Assembly (NCBI GenBank): GCA_030537815.1
Contig: JAUNVF010000003.1
Coordinates: forward strand, 1 to 64,000
Reading direction: 5' to 3'
DNA length: 64,000 nucleotides
Source: Tissierellia bacterium
GTDB taxonomy: Bacteria; Bacillota; Clostridia; Tissierellales; Peptoniphilaceae
Below the pieces are notes generated by a model. The model was not told the DNA's origin. It worked only from the letters and a program-made list of their open reading frames with translations, and did not search any database. Below are positions 17,292 to 25,844 of this stretch, piece after piece. Within the stretch, counting starts at the first letter, position 1, and each line of letters begins with the position of its first letter. A program made the position numbers and the translations under genes.

Positions 17292-17314
17292 GATATTCTT
17301 TTCACTGGTATAAT
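17286..17314 (+). promoter_or_regulatory. SigA-type promoter of the asp23-like/fakA operon
   Basis: TTGCAA (17286-17291) and TATAAT (17309-17314) are 17 bases apart, with TGG before the -10. TTGCAA is its own reverse complement and is also the -35 of the rpmB promoter on the other strand. Confidence 0.78.
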
Positions 17315-17366
17315 AATACTGTGCAAACAAGCATAATGATAGCTTCTAAAGGAATGGAGGATAATA

Positions 17367-17717
17367 ATGACTTCTAAATTTGTAAACGAGGAAGGAACGG
17401 TTAGAGTTAGAGATTCTGTAATAGCTCAGATAGCTTCAGAAGCTGCGATGAGTTCTTATGGGATAGTCGGTCTGGCTTTTAGAAATGCTAAGGACGGTAT
17501 ACTCACTCTTCTAAAAAAAGATAATATGTCTAAAGGTGTAAGAATAGAATCATGTGATGAGGGAGTTACGATTCACTTGGATGTCGTTTTAGAATATGGC
17601 GTTCGAATAGGCGTTGTAGGAGAGAATATCATAGATACTGTTAAATATAGAGTTGAAAAGTTGACCGGTTTAAAAGTATTATGTATAAATGTATATGTTC
17701 AAGGTATAAGAGTATAA
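17367..17717 (+). CDS. Asp23/Gls24 family envelope stress response protein (YloU-like)
   Basis: This 116-residue protein belongs to the Asp23/Gls24 (DUF322) family. Its core runs from GTVRVRDSVIAQIASEAAMSS to the end, with the DEGVTIHLDVVLEYGVRI strand region in the middle. It has no signal peptide or membrane segment. In related bacteria this gene almost always precedes fakA, as here (19 bases between), and family members accumulate near the membrane; a link to fatty acid handling or envelope stress is inferred from that linkage. RBS is GGAGG. It is the first gene of the operon reading through to 22955. Confidence 0.9.
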   Translation: MTSKFVNEEGTVRVRDSVIAQIASEAAMSSYGIVGLAFRNAKDGILTLLKKDNMSKGVRIESCDEGVTIHLDVVLEYGVRIGVVGENIIDTVKYRVEKLTGLKVLCINVYVQGIRV

Positions 17718-17742
17718 TGATAAAATAAGGCGAGGTATGGTA

Positions 17743-19368
17743 GTGAAAATAAATAATGTAAATGGTCTGATGCTCAAAAGAGGGTTTCAAGTAGCTGTGA
17801 GCATGTTAGACATGAATAAAGAGGCTGTAAACTCATTAAATGTATTTCCGGTGCCGGATGGAGATACAGGTACGAATATGGCGTTGACGATGCATTCGGC
17901 CATAAAGGCAATTGACGGCGTAGAAAATCCGACAGTTAGAAATATCGCAAAAGCTGCCAGTTCAGGCTCTTTAATGGGAGCAAGAGGGAATTCCGGAGTA
18001 ATACTTTCACAATTGTTAAGAGGACTGAGCATAGGACTATCCCAATCTGATGAGGCTGATATATCAGATCTTAATGAAGCTATGCAACAAGCTGCAAAGG
18101 TAGCATATAATGCAGTTATGAAGCCTACAGAGGGTACTATACTGACTGTTGCGAGAATGATGGCTGAGTTTTCAGCTGAAAATTACGGAGAATATGAAGA
18201 TATCATCTCTTATCTCAAAGCCGTTATAGCTGAGGGGAATAGAGTACTCGATTTAACGCCTGAAATGCTACCTCAGTTAAAAGAGGCGGGTGTTGTCGAT
18301 GCCGGAGGAAAAGGCTATTTAATAATTCTCGAGGGGCTATTACAGGGCTTTACATCAGATAAGGTTGAATTCGTTCCCACTGTTGAAAGTTTTAGTGTAT
18401 TTGCAGATAAAGCTCATACAGAATCTGAAAATATAGAATTTGGGTATTGTACTGAATTTATGATAAATAGGAGCGATGGAAATTATCTCGCATTTAGGGA
18501 GAGACTATCAGCATATGGAGATTGTCTATTAGTCGTAGCCGATGACGATGTCACAAAGGTTCATATACACACTAATCATCCCGGAAAGGTTATGGAGATG
18601 GCTTTGGAAATCGGACCATTATCAGATATAAAAGTTGATAATATGAGATTCCAAAATGAAAAATTAAAAGCTAAAAATGAAGAAGAATCTCATCAAATCA
18701 ATGACGAAGAATTAGACTTCGCCTTTATTTCTGTGTCCTCGGGAGATGGAATAAATAAAGTATTTGAGGAATTAAATGTGACAAAAATAATATCTGGTGG
18801 TCAGACAATGAATCCATCAACAGAAGATTTCTTAAATGCGATTAAGGAAATAAATGCGAAAGATATTTATATTCTACCAAATAATAAGAATATCGTACTA
18901 GCAGCAAATCAAGCCGCAGAAATGACTGATGCAAATGTCCATGTTATTAAAACGACGACTATTCCTCAGGGATTTACTGCATTATTGGCTTTTGACGAGA
19001 CCGATTCTCCAAAACAGAACTGTGCTAATATGGATGAAGCGATAAAAGATGTCAAGACATTACAGGTGACCTATGCTGTAAGGGATTCTGATAATAATGG
19101 GATTCATATTAAAAAAGATGACTTTATCGGATTATTGGACGGAAAGATCGTATTAAGCCATTCAGATTTAATAACAGCAACTTTAAATTTATTAAATAAA
19201 TCAGTCGATGATAATGATTCATTGATTACGATATTTTACGGAGATGGAGTTACAGATAAACTCGCAGATGATCTAGTTTCTGATATCGAACAAAAATACC
19301 CATCTTTTGATATCGAATTAGTGAAAGGTGACCAGCCGGTTTATAAATTCATAATATCTGTAGAATAA
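17743..19368 (+). CDS. fakA: Fatty acid kinase, DAK2-domain subunit
   Basis: This protein (about 541 residues; DAK2/YloV family) is the ATP-binding subunit of fatty acid kinase. It phosphorylates free fatty acids presented by FakB (DegV) proteins, not found in this window, so PlsX/PlsY can use them. The N-terminal DAK2 domain has VPDGDTGTNM with the metal-binding Asp pair (about residues 39-41) and GARGNSGVILSQLLRG. The C-terminal half carries the DegV-like accessory domain. The likely start is the GTG at 17743, seven bases after AGGCGAGG; an ATG at 17737 also reads in frame but is almost touching that site. plsX lies further down the same region. Confidence 0.93.
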   Translation: MKINNVNGLMLKRGFQVAVSMLDMNKEAVNSLNVFPVPDGDTGTNMALTMHSAIKAIDGVENPTVRNIAKAASSGSLMGARGNSGVILSQLLRGLSIGLSQSDEADISDLNEAMQQAAKVAYNAVMKPTEGTILTVARMMAEFSAENYGEYEDIISYLKAVIAEGNRVLDLTPEMLPQLKEAGVVDAGGKGYLIILEGLLQGFTSDKVEFVPTVESFSVFADKAHTESENIEFGYCTEFMINRSDGNYLAFRERLSAYGDCLLVVADDDVTKVHIHTNHPGKVMEMALEIGPLSDIKVDNMRFQNEKLKAKNEEESHQINDEELDFAFISVSSGDGINKVFEELNVTKIISGGQTMNPSTEDFLNAIKEINAKDIYILPNNKNIVLAANQAAEMTDANVHVIKTTTIPQGFTALLAFDETDSPKQNCANMDEAIKDVKTLQVTYAVRDSDNNGIHIKKDDFIGLLDGKIVLSHSDLITATLNLLNKSVDDNDSLITIFYGDGVTDKLADDLVSDIEQKYPSFDIELVKGDQPVYKFIISVE

Positions 19369-19369
19369 G

Positions 19370-21391
19370 ATGCTCCGTAGTATTAAAGGTATTGGTCCCA
19401 AAAAACAGGAACTTTTAAATAAAATAGGAATTTATGATAAAGAAGATCTGCTCAATTTGATGCCGATAAGATATCAGGATAAGAGAAATATATCGACAGT
19501 ACAGGAAGCATTCAGTTTAGATGAAGCTGTATTGAGATTGAAAATTATAGCAAAAGGACGCAGCATAAGGCTTAGGGGAAGGAAAACTATAACCAAGCTT
19601 ATTGCTACAGATGGAAATGAAGAGATAAATATAATCTACTTTAATGATTTCTATACACCGGCCGGTCTAGTAATCGGATCCGATTACTATTTTTTCGGCA
19701 AAGTCGGCAGAGAGAAAAATGAGTATTTTATTTATAATCCGGAGACTTCTATAATAGATGATAATTTTTTATCGCTTGATCCCATATATCCTCTTACTAA
19801 GGGTTTGGGGCAGAAAGAAATGAAAAAATTTGTCTTAGAAGCTTTAAAGTCTACGGTAATAGATCCTATTCCTAAGGATATACTGGCGAATAGAAAATTG
19901 ATACCGATTAAAACGGCCCATATGAATATCCACTGTCCGAAGTCATATGAAGAGATAAATGCAGCTAAATATAGACTTTTCTACCAAGAGACTTTTATAT
20001 TATTGACTGCGCTAAATTATTTGAGATATATAAATGATTTTGATAAGAAGGGGCCGATCAATAGACAGAATAATATCGTCGAATACTTTTTAGATTCTCT
20101 CGAATTTCAGCTTACTGAAGATCAAATTAAAGTAGTGTCTGAAATTATTTCAGATATGAAATCGGATAAGCCTATGAATAGATTATTACAAGGGGATGTA
20201 GGATCAGGTAAAACCATCGTGGCTTTAGCTGCTGGAGTATTTTCAACTGCAAATGGACATCAAACTGCATTTATAGCTCCAACTGAAGTGGTTGCCAATC
20301 AGCATTTTAAAAATCATAAGCATCTTTTAGATGAATTGGGTTTTAAGTCAGAAATATTGACTGGGTCGACAAAGGCGGCACAAAAAGATTATATAAAGAA
20401 AAAGCTCTTAGCTGGAGATATAGATTTTATTTTTGGAACGCATGCTCTGATACAAGAAGATGTCAAATTCAGGGACTTAGGGCTTGTAATAGCTGATGAA
20501 CAGCATAAATTTGGGGTTAAGCAGAGATCGCAATTGATTTCAAAAGGCGACAATCCTGATGTGCTCGTGATGTCGGCAACTCCGATTCCAAGAACTCTTT
20601 CACTTGCTCTTTACGGTGATTTGAATATATCATCGATTAAGACTAAGCCGAAAGGCCGAAAGAAAATAATCACTTACGCATTAAATAAAGATTATGAAAA
20701 GCGGATATTTAGATTTATTGAAAGACAAGTATTAGAAGGTCATCAAGTATATATTGTATGTCCGGCTATAGAAAAAAATGAAGAGATTCGATTGGATACG
20801 GTTTACGATATATATGAAAGGCTGTCTAAAGCATCTGATATTAAATCTGAAGTCCTTCATAGTAGATTGAAAAAAGAAGAAAAAGATGCGATTATTGATG
20901 ACTTTAAAGAAAATAGGATATCTGTACTCATCTCAACGACTGTAATTGAAGTAGGCGTAGATGTCCCGAATTCTAGTTTAATAGTCATATATAATGCAGA
21001 GAGATTTGGCCTGTCTCAAATTCATCAATTAAGGGGAAGAGTTGGAAGAGGAGATGTCCAATCGTATTGTATCTTAATATGCTCATCAAATTCCGCCTCT
21101 GCGAGAGAGAGGATGAGGATTATCTGCGAGAATGACGATGGTTATGAAATCGCAGACAGAGATTTAAAGATGAGAGGGGTCGGAGAAATTTTAGGCAGTA
21201 TGCAGCATGGAGCATCCATATTTGATATAGACAGATTTGACGGATATGAAAATATTATCGATATTGCAAATGAGGATGTAAAATATCTGATGACCGAGGA
21301 TCCGAAACTAGAATCTCCTATGAATAGTGAATTGAATAGAATAGTCAATTCTAAGATCGATAATCTTATAAATGCAAATTCTTTAAATTGA
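19370..21391 (+). CDS. recG: ATP-dependent DNA helicase RecG
   Basis: This 673-residue helicase remodels stalled forks and Holliday junctions. The N-terminal wedge/OB region starts with the helix-hairpin-helix-like IKGIGPKKQELLNKIG. Helicase motifs follow: Walker A GDVGSGKT (275-282), DEQH box (376-379), motif III SATPIPRT, and motif VI QLRGRVGRG. The C-terminal region EIADRDLKMRGVGEILG is typical. The ATG starts two bases after the fakA stop with no clear ribosome site, so translation is probably coupled. Order fakA-recG-rsmD-coaD is common in clostridia; sdaAB genes found here in some relatives are absent. Confidence 0.97.
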   Translation: MLRSIKGIGPKKQELLNKIGIYDKEDLLNLMPIRYQDKRNISTVQEAFSLDEAVLRLKIIAKGRSIRLRGRKTITKLIATDGNEEINIIYFNDFYTPAGLVIGSDYYFFGKVGREKNEYFIYNPETSIIDDNFLSLDPIYPLTKGLGQKEMKKFVLEALKSTVIDPIPKDILANRKLIPIKTAHMNIHCPKSYEEINAAKYRLFYQETFILLTALNYLRYINDFDKKGPINRQNNIVEYFLDSLEFQLTEDQIKVVSEIISDMKSDKPMNRLLQGDVGSGKTIVALAAGVFSTANGHQTAFIAPTEVVANQHFKNHKHLLDELGFKSEILTGSTKAAQKDYIKKKLLAGDIDFIFGTHALIQEDVKFRDLGLVIADEQHKFGVKQRSQLISKGDNPDVLVMSATPIPRTLSLALYGDLNISSIKTKPKGRKKIITYALNKDYEKRIFRFIERQVLEGHQVYIVCPAIEKNEEIRLDTVYDIYERLSKASDIKSEVLHSRLKKEEKDAIIDDFKENRISVLISTTVIEVGVDVPNSSLIVIYNAERFGLSQIHQLRGRVGRGDVQSYCILICSSNSASARERMRIICENDDGYEIADRDLKMRGVGEILGSMQHGASIFDIDRFDGYENIIDIANEDVKYLMTEDPKLESPMNSELNRIVNSKIDNLINANSLN

Positions 21392-21439
21392 CTTTATTAT
21401 TTATAAGAATTCTGATATCATATATAAAAAGGAATGACA

Positions 21440-22009
21440 ATGAGAATTATTTCAGGAAAAGATAGGGGGAGGAGATTATTTTCTCCCAAGGGTGATGATG
21501 TAAGGCCGACAGAAGATAGAGTTAAGGAGTCCGTATTCAATATTATCAGTCCCATTATTAAAGACTCTATAGTATTGGATTTATTTAGCGGGAGCGGATC
21601 TATCGGATGTGAGTTTATTAGCCGAGGAGCTAGGATAGTTTACTTTAATGAGTTAAGGTATTCGAATATAAATACGATTAAGAAAAATATCGAAATGCTC
21701 GGCTATGAATACAAATCTGCGGTTATTAAATCTGATTTTAGAAAAACTCTTCTTAAATTAAAAGAAGAGCAGATTCATTTTGATATTATTTTTATCGATC
21801 CACCTTATGGAAAGGGACTTGAATTAAAGGCATTAGATTTAATAAGAGAATATGAAATCATTAATGAAGATGGACTATTGATTTTAGAGACAGCTGAACT
21901 CGCAGATGATTTTGTCGGTTATAATATAATTGACAAGAGGAAGTATGGAAATACATTCATCATTTTGTTAAAGTTGGAGGTTTTTGATGATAGCGATTTA
22001 TCCGGGTAG
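21440..22009 (+). CDS. rsmD: 16S rRNA (guanine(966)-N(2))-methyltransferase
   Basis: This 189-residue SAM-dependent methyltransferase modifies G966 (E. coli numbering) of 16S rRNA. It begins with the family-typical [13 protein letters not shown], has [14 protein letters not shown], the SAM-binding loop [14 protein letters not shown], and the catalytic [11 protein letters not shown]. The ATG at 21440 is favoured because AAAAAGGA lies 7 bases ahead; the ATG at 21434 would abut it. The 3' end overlaps coaD by 23 bases, the usual pairing of these two genes. Confidence 0.95.
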   Translation: MRIISGKDRGRRLFSPKGDDVRPTEDRVKESVFNIISPIIKDSIVLDLFSGSGSIGCEFISRGARIVYFNELRYSNINTIKKNIEMLGYEYKSAVIKSDFRKTLLKLKEEQIHFDIIFIDPPYGKGLELKALDLIREYEIINEDGLLILETAELADDFVGYNIIDKRKYGNTFIILLKLEVFDDSDLSG

Positions 22010-22466
22010 TTTCGACCCGATAACTTATGGACATCTTGATATAATAAGTAGATGCGCGAGTAAATTTGATAAGGTTATAGTAGCCGTATTAAATAATAAA
22101 AATAAAAATGTCGTTTTTTCTATCGAGGATAGAGTTGCTATGATCAAAGAGCTGACAGATAAATATCCCAATATAGAAGTTGACAGTTTTAATGGACTTT
22201 TGATAGACTATGCTAAAGTGAAAAATGCAGATATTATAATAAGGGGATTGAGAGCTGTATCAGATTACGAGTATGAGATGCAGATGTCATTATATAATAA
22301 AAAATTATATCCTGAAATAGAAACTATGTTTTTAGTTTCTAAGAGTACATACTCTTACCTCAGCTCCAGCATAGTAAAAGAAATTGCTTCTTATGGAGGA
22401 GATATATCTAGTTTTGTGCCTCCTACAGTAGAGAAGAGAATAAAATCAAAAATAGTAAATAAATAG
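21987..22466 (+). CDS. coaD: Phosphopantetheine adenylyltransferase
   Basis: This 159-residue enzyme makes dephospho-CoA from 4'-phosphopantetheine and ATP, the fourth step of CoA synthesis. The N-terminal nucleotidyltransferase motif is [16 protein letters not shown]. The family [15 protein letters not shown] segment and the [15 protein letters not shown] segment follow. TTGGAGG at 21974-21980 supports the ATG at 21987 inside the end of rsmD. The length is normal. A small coiled-coil gene follows 12 bases after the stop. Confidence 0.97.
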   Translation: MIAIYPGSFDPITYGHLDIISRCASKFDKVIVAVLNNKNKNVVFSIEDRVAMIKELTDKYPNIEVDSFNGLLIDYAKVKNADIIIRGLRAVSDYEYEMQMSLYNKKLYPEIETMFLVSKSTYSYLSSSIVKEIASYGGDISSFVPPTVEKRIKSKIVNK

Positions 22467-22478
22467 GGAGGAAACAAA

Positions 22479-22955
22479 ATGGATATCGTTCAATTAATTG
22501 AAGAAATTGAAGATTTAATCGAAGATGCAGGTTCAGTACCATTTTCAAAAAAGGTTATGATAGACGCTGATGAATTATATGATATAATTCACGAGCTTAG
22601 ACAAAATCTTCCGGAAGAAATAAAGCAGGCTGCCTGGATTACCGAAGAGAGGGAGAGGATACTTTCCGAGGCTCAAAGAGAAGCCGATGTCGTCTTATCA
22701 GATGCTCAAAAAGAGTCTGATAGAATCGTTGAGGAAGGCAAACAAAAATTTGAAGCCATGGTAAATGAACATGAGGTTGTCGTAGAGGCTAGAAATAAGG
22801 CTCAATCACTACAAGCTAAGGCTGAACAAGCTGCAAGGACGATGAAGATGCAAAGTGTTACCTATGTAGATGAAATACTTGCACAGACTCAAGATAGGCT
22901 CAAAGGCGTACTGAATGTATTAGAAGAAAATAGAGAAGAACTTAGAAAAAACTAA
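22479..22955 (+). CDS. Conserved coiled-coil protein, function unknown
   Basis: This 158-residue soluble protein has no recognisable catalytic motif. Residues 1-50 (MDIVQLIEEIEDLIEDAG, then KVMIDADELYDIIHELRQNLP) form a short N-terminal module resembling the lead segment of DivIVA-like or cell-division coiled-coil proteins. Residues about 55-155 are a continuous charged helix rich in Glu, Ala, Gln and Lys, with heptad character and similarity to the stalk of ATP synthase subunit b. There is no membrane helix, so it is not a true subunit b. The gene has a GGAGG site, follows coaD by 12 bases and ends in the operon's terminator. A related gene next to coaD is common in clostridial genomes by my recollection; its role is not known. 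Confidence 0.8.
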   Translation: MDIVQLIEEIEDLIEDAGSVPFSKKVMIDADELYDIIHELRQNLPEEIKQAAWITEERERILSEAQREADVVLSDAQKESDRIVEEGKQKFEAMVNEHEVVVEARNKAQSLQAKAEQAARTMKMQSVTYVDEILAQTQDRLKGVLNVLEENREELRKN

Positions 22956-22982
22956 CAGCTAATCTACTGATTAGCTGTTTTT
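22954..22982. terminator. Shared terminator of the coaD operon and tmcAL
   Basis: AACAGCTAATC (22954-22964) pairs perfectly with GATTAGCTGTT (22969-22979) across a 4-base loop, followed by T residues. The arms overlap the stop codon of the plus-strand gene and the last codons of tmcAL on the minus strand. Confidence 0.9.
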
Positions 22983-24169
22983 ATATAATTTGGGCTAATA
23001 TAAAAGTCCTCATTGAATCTATCTGAATTTATCAGGAGATTAAATAAATTTGTGGCTTGTAATTCCTTATTTAATAGATAGTCATCCTGATGAGAATTAT
23101 AATATTCTGAAAATTTAGATATTATGGGAAGACTCGACTTTTTCTTTATCTCACCGAGTATATCTATTCCCTTTTCGTTAAAGGCCAAGGGTCTAATATA
23201 GGAATTTTTGATCAATGATTCAAAATCCTGATTTTTGATTCCCAGTATATAATTGATTAAAAATCTCTTAAGTCGAGATTTCTTATATCTTTTGGATGAT
23301 GTTTTTTCTAAAAAATTATAAATGGATTCTGATTTATATAAATTATTTAAGATGAGATTTTCTAATCCACTTTCATAAACAGAAATATGATCAAAATTAT
23401 TTTTTGAGACATAGGCAGAAAATTTTAAATAATCTAGTACTGATTCTATATTTCCGTATTTTAATCCACTTGAATTGAATTCTTTTATTAATTCAATAGA
23501 ACTTTGAGTCAAACTCTCACTGATATGAGAATCCATCCCCTTATTTAGAATGTAATTTCTTATAGCAGTTGCTGATGAAAAATCTTGAATTATATCTTCT
23601 GATAAATACGATGATCCCATTCTCTTAATTGATATTGGAGATATTTTTGTCCCAGATATATTTTTTAAATACTCCAGAGCCAGTATATCATTTGATTTAA
23701 GCTGAATATAGGGAATATCATATTTTTCTGTAATCATTTCTAAAGCCTTTGAATTTGCTACGGGATAGGAATAGCCGAGATTTATATAATTTATCAGTTG
23801 AGATTTATAATACTCTTCATTAACTAAATCCCTTATCTTTAAAAGATAATCAAGATCTCCTATCTCTGATCCAAAAGCCAGATAATCAACTGAATTTGTC
23901 AAATTTAAAATACCGACAGAAGCTTTGGCAAAGACTTCGGCGCTTTGAAGGCTGAAGACAGAAGGCAATTCGATTACGAGATCAACTCCAGAGAGTACAG
24001 CAGATTTTGCCCTTCTATATTTATCGATTAAAGCCGGTTCGCCTCTTTGTACAAATGATCCCGACATAATTGAAATTATATAAGAATCCTCGGATTTTAG
24101 TTGTTTTATCTGATATCCATGGCCCAAATGAAAGGGATTGTATTCAGCGACTATTGCTATAGTTTTCAA
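22964..24169 (-). CDS. tmcAL: tRNA(Met) cytidine acetate ligase (TmcAL/YlbM nucleotidyltransferase)
   Basis: This 401-residue enzyme activates acetate with ATP and acetylates the wobble cytidine of elongator tRNA(Met). The N-terminal HIGH-type nucleotidyltransferase motif is AEYNPFHLGHGYQI. SGSFVQRGEPALIDKYRRA and DLVIELPSVFSLQSAE follow, diagnostic of the YlbM family. The start is TTG (complement ending at 24169) with GAGGTGAT upstream; no ATG is closer. The last codons lie inside the shared terminator. Its divergent neighbour ackA also uses acetate, which is suggestive, though the two are not co-transcribed. Confidence 0.93.
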   Translation of the reverse strand: MKTIAIVAEYNPFHLGHGYQIKQLKSEDSYIISIMSGSFVQRGEPALIDKYRRAKSAVLSGVDLVIELPSVFSLQSAEVFAKASVGILNLTNSVDYLAFGSEIGDLDYLLKIRDLVNEEYYKSQLINYINLGYSYPVANSKALEMITEKYDIPYIQLKSNDILALEYLKNISGTKISPISIKRMGSSYLSEDIIQDFSSATAIRNYILNKGMDSHISESLTQSSIELIKEFNSSGLKYGNIESVLDYLKFSAYVSKNNFDHISVYESGLENLILNNLYKSESIYNFLEKTSSKRYKKSRLKRFLINYILGIKNQDFESLIKNSYIRPLAFNEKGIDILGEIKKKSSLPIISKFSEYYNSHQDDYLLNKELQATNLFNLLINSDRFNEDFYISPNYIKTANQ

Positions 24170-24186
24170 ATCATCACCTCGATTTA

Positions 24187-24195
24187 ATTATACCA
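24187..24195 (-). promoter_or_regulatory. Candidate extended -10 element of tmcAL
   Basis: On the minus strand TGG directly precedes TATAAT (complement of 24187-24192), 17 bases from the start codon. No good -35 is visible. Confidence 0.5.
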
Positions 24196-24249
24196 TATGG
24201 TTAAAAGAAGATAATAATTTATTAATCACTCTCAATATTTTGTATATAT

Positions 24250-24279
24250 TTGTTGATTTATAAGGACTTTTAGTATAAT
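24250..24279 (+). promoter_or_regulatory. Candidate promoter of ackA
   Basis: TTGTTG (24250-24255) and TATAAT (24274-24279) are 18 bases apart, about 40 bases ahead of the start. Confidence 0.65.
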
Positions 24280-24318
24280 ATATAGTAGTCGAGAGTTATA
24301 ATAATAGGAGGAATTGAT

Positions 24319-25512
24319 TTGAAAATATTAATTATTAACTGTGGAAGTTCTTCATTAAAGTATCAATTAATGGATATGGATAATGAGACTATAATAGGAA
24401 AAGGTCTGGTTGAGAGAATCGGGATTCCGGGTTCCAGAATAATTCATGAAGTCGAAGGAATGAATGATTACATAGTCGAAGCCAGTATGAATGATCATAA
24501 AGAGGCTATCAAATATGTATTCGATGCGATAACTGATGAAAAACATGGAATAGTAAAATCTTTAGACGAGATTAGTGGAATCGGACATAGAGTTCTTCAT
24601 GGTGGAGAAAAACTTTCTGAACCGGTAATAGTTACCGATGAAGTAAAGGAAATCATAAAAGAAAATATAAAATTTGGACCGCTTCATAATCCTGGAAACT
24701 TAATGGGAATAGAAGCATGTGAAGAGATAGTGCCAGGAAAACCAAATGTGGCAGTATTCGATACAGCTTTTCACCAAACTATGCCTGATTATATTTATAT
24801 GTATCCCATCCCTTATGAATATTATAAAAAATATGCTATAAGAAAATACGGTTTCCATGGAACTAGCCATAAATATATATCATACAGACTTCCAGAAGTA
24901 ATGGGAGTAGGTAGAGAAGAAATTAATTTTGTATCATGTCATTTAGGAAATGGTTCAAGTTTAGCGGCCATTAGAAAAGGGAAATGCTATGATACATCAA
25001 TGGGTTTGACACCGCTTGAAGGATTAGAAATGGGAACTAGATCAGGTAATATCGACCCGACTGTAGTGACATTTATTATGGAAGAAGAGAATTTAACTCC
25101 ACAGCAGATGAATACTATATTAAACAAAGAATCAGGTGCACTCGGAGTATCCGGACTTAGCTCAGACTTTAGAGACTTAGAGGATGCAGCAGATGAAGGA
25201 AACGAAAGGGCAAAATTAGCTCTTGACATGTTTGTTATTAGAGTTAAGAGATTCCTAGGTGCATATATAGCTGAACTTGACGGATGCGACGCTATTGCAT
25301 TTACAGGTGGAATTGGCGAAAATTCAAAAACTATAAGAGATATGGTTTGTAAGGATTTAGAGCATATAGGAATAAAAATCGATCCTGAAAGAAATGATAT
25401 AAGAGGTAAAGAGCAACTTATCTCAACAGATGACTCAAAAATCAAAGTATATGTCGTTCCGACTAATGAAGAATTGATGATTGCAAGAGATACTATGAAT
25501 TTAATCAAATAG
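24319..25512 (+). CDS. ackA: Acetate kinase
   Basis: This 397-residue enzyme interconverts acetyl phosphate plus ADP and acetate plus ATP, the last step of fermentative acetate production. The N-terminal phosphate-binding motif ILIINCGSSSLKYQL, the VLHGGEKLSEPV segment, and the signatures FDTAFHQTMP, KYGFHGTSHKY, CHLGNGSSLAAI and FTGGIGENS are all present. Length is normal. The start is TTG at 24319 with TAGGAGG upstream. pta is not adjacent. The arrangement ackA then rpmF is widespread in Bacillota, but the yceD (DUF177) gene usually found between them is absent. Confidence 0.97.
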   Translation: MKILIINCGSSSLKYQLMDMDNETIIGKGLVERIGIPGSRIIHEVEGMNDYIVEASMNDHKEAIKYVFDAITDEKHGIVKSLDEISGIGHRVLHGGEKLSEPVIVTDEVKEIIKENIKFGPLHNPGNLMGIEACEEIVPGKPNVAVFDTAFHQTMPDYIYMYPIPYEYYKKYAIRKYGFHGTSHKYISYRLPEVMGVGREEINFVSCHLGNGSSLAAIRKGKCYDTSMGLTPLEGLEMGTRSGNIDPTVVTFIMEEENLTPQQMNTILNKESGALGVSGLSSDFRDLEDAADEGNERAKLALDMFVIRVKRFLGAYIAELDGCDAIAFTGGIGENSKTIRDMVCKDLEHIGIKIDPERNDIRGKEQLISTDDSKIKVYVVPTNEELMIARDTMNLIK

Positions 25513-25515
25513 GAA

Positions 25516-25544
25516 TTGACAGATTCAACTTGAAATTGTATAAT
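25516..25544 (+). promoter_or_regulatory. Perfect-consensus SigA promoter of rpmF
   Basis: TTGACA (25516-25521) and TATAAT (25539-25544) are separated by exactly 17 bases. It starts 4 bases after the ackA stop and drives rpmF, and by readthrough plsX and following genes. Confidence 0.92.
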
Positions 25545-25615
25545 TAGTTAGCTATTCATGTATTAATAAACTATTTGTTGTATATGTGAATAAACAAATA
25601 GAGGGGGTGTAAGAA

Positions 25616-25795
25616 ATGGCTGTACCAAAACGAAAAACATCAAAAGCTAGAAGAGATAAGAGAAGAGCTTCTTCTTATAAATTGCCAAGGGTAACAATAA
25701 CAGAATGCCCAGACTGCCATGAGCCGAAATTGCCTCATAGAGTGTGCAGAGCTTGTGGTCACTACGATGGAAAAGAAGTTATCGTTGTAGAATAA
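25616..25795 (+). CDS. rpmF: 50S ribosomal protein L32, zinc-binding form
   Basis: This 59-residue protein reads [19 protein letters not shown] at its N-terminus, the invariant L32 signature. Four Cys form the zinc site of the C+ form: CPDC at residues 31-34 and Cys44/Cys47 in [14 protein letters not shown] at 25601-25607 is the ribosome site. A consensus promoter lies upstream and an intrinsic terminator immediately downstream, ahead of plsX. Confidence 0.97.
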   Translation: MAVPKRKTSKARRDKRRASSYKLPRVTITECPDCHEPKLPHRVCRACGHYDGKEVIVVE

Positions 25796-25796
25796 A

Positions 25797-25823
25797 AAGG
25801 ATAGTGGGTACACTATCTTTTTT
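25797..25823 (+). terminator. Intrinsic terminator/attenuator between rpmF and plsX
   Basis: GATAGTG (25800-25806) pairs with CACTATC (25811-25817) across GGTA, with six T residues to 25823 and A residues before the stem. plsX has no evident promoter of its own, so partial readthrough is probably used to keep L32 more abundant than PlsX. Confidence 0.82.
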
Positions 25824-25844
25824 ATTTATCAAGGAAAGGATATT

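Noticed and set aside
24987..25508. 173-codon open frame on the minus strand inside ackA
   Set aside because: It lies entirely within a well-conserved acetate kinase gene, has Ser/Ile/Pro-rich low-complexity translation typical of an antisense shadow, and lacks a ribosome site.
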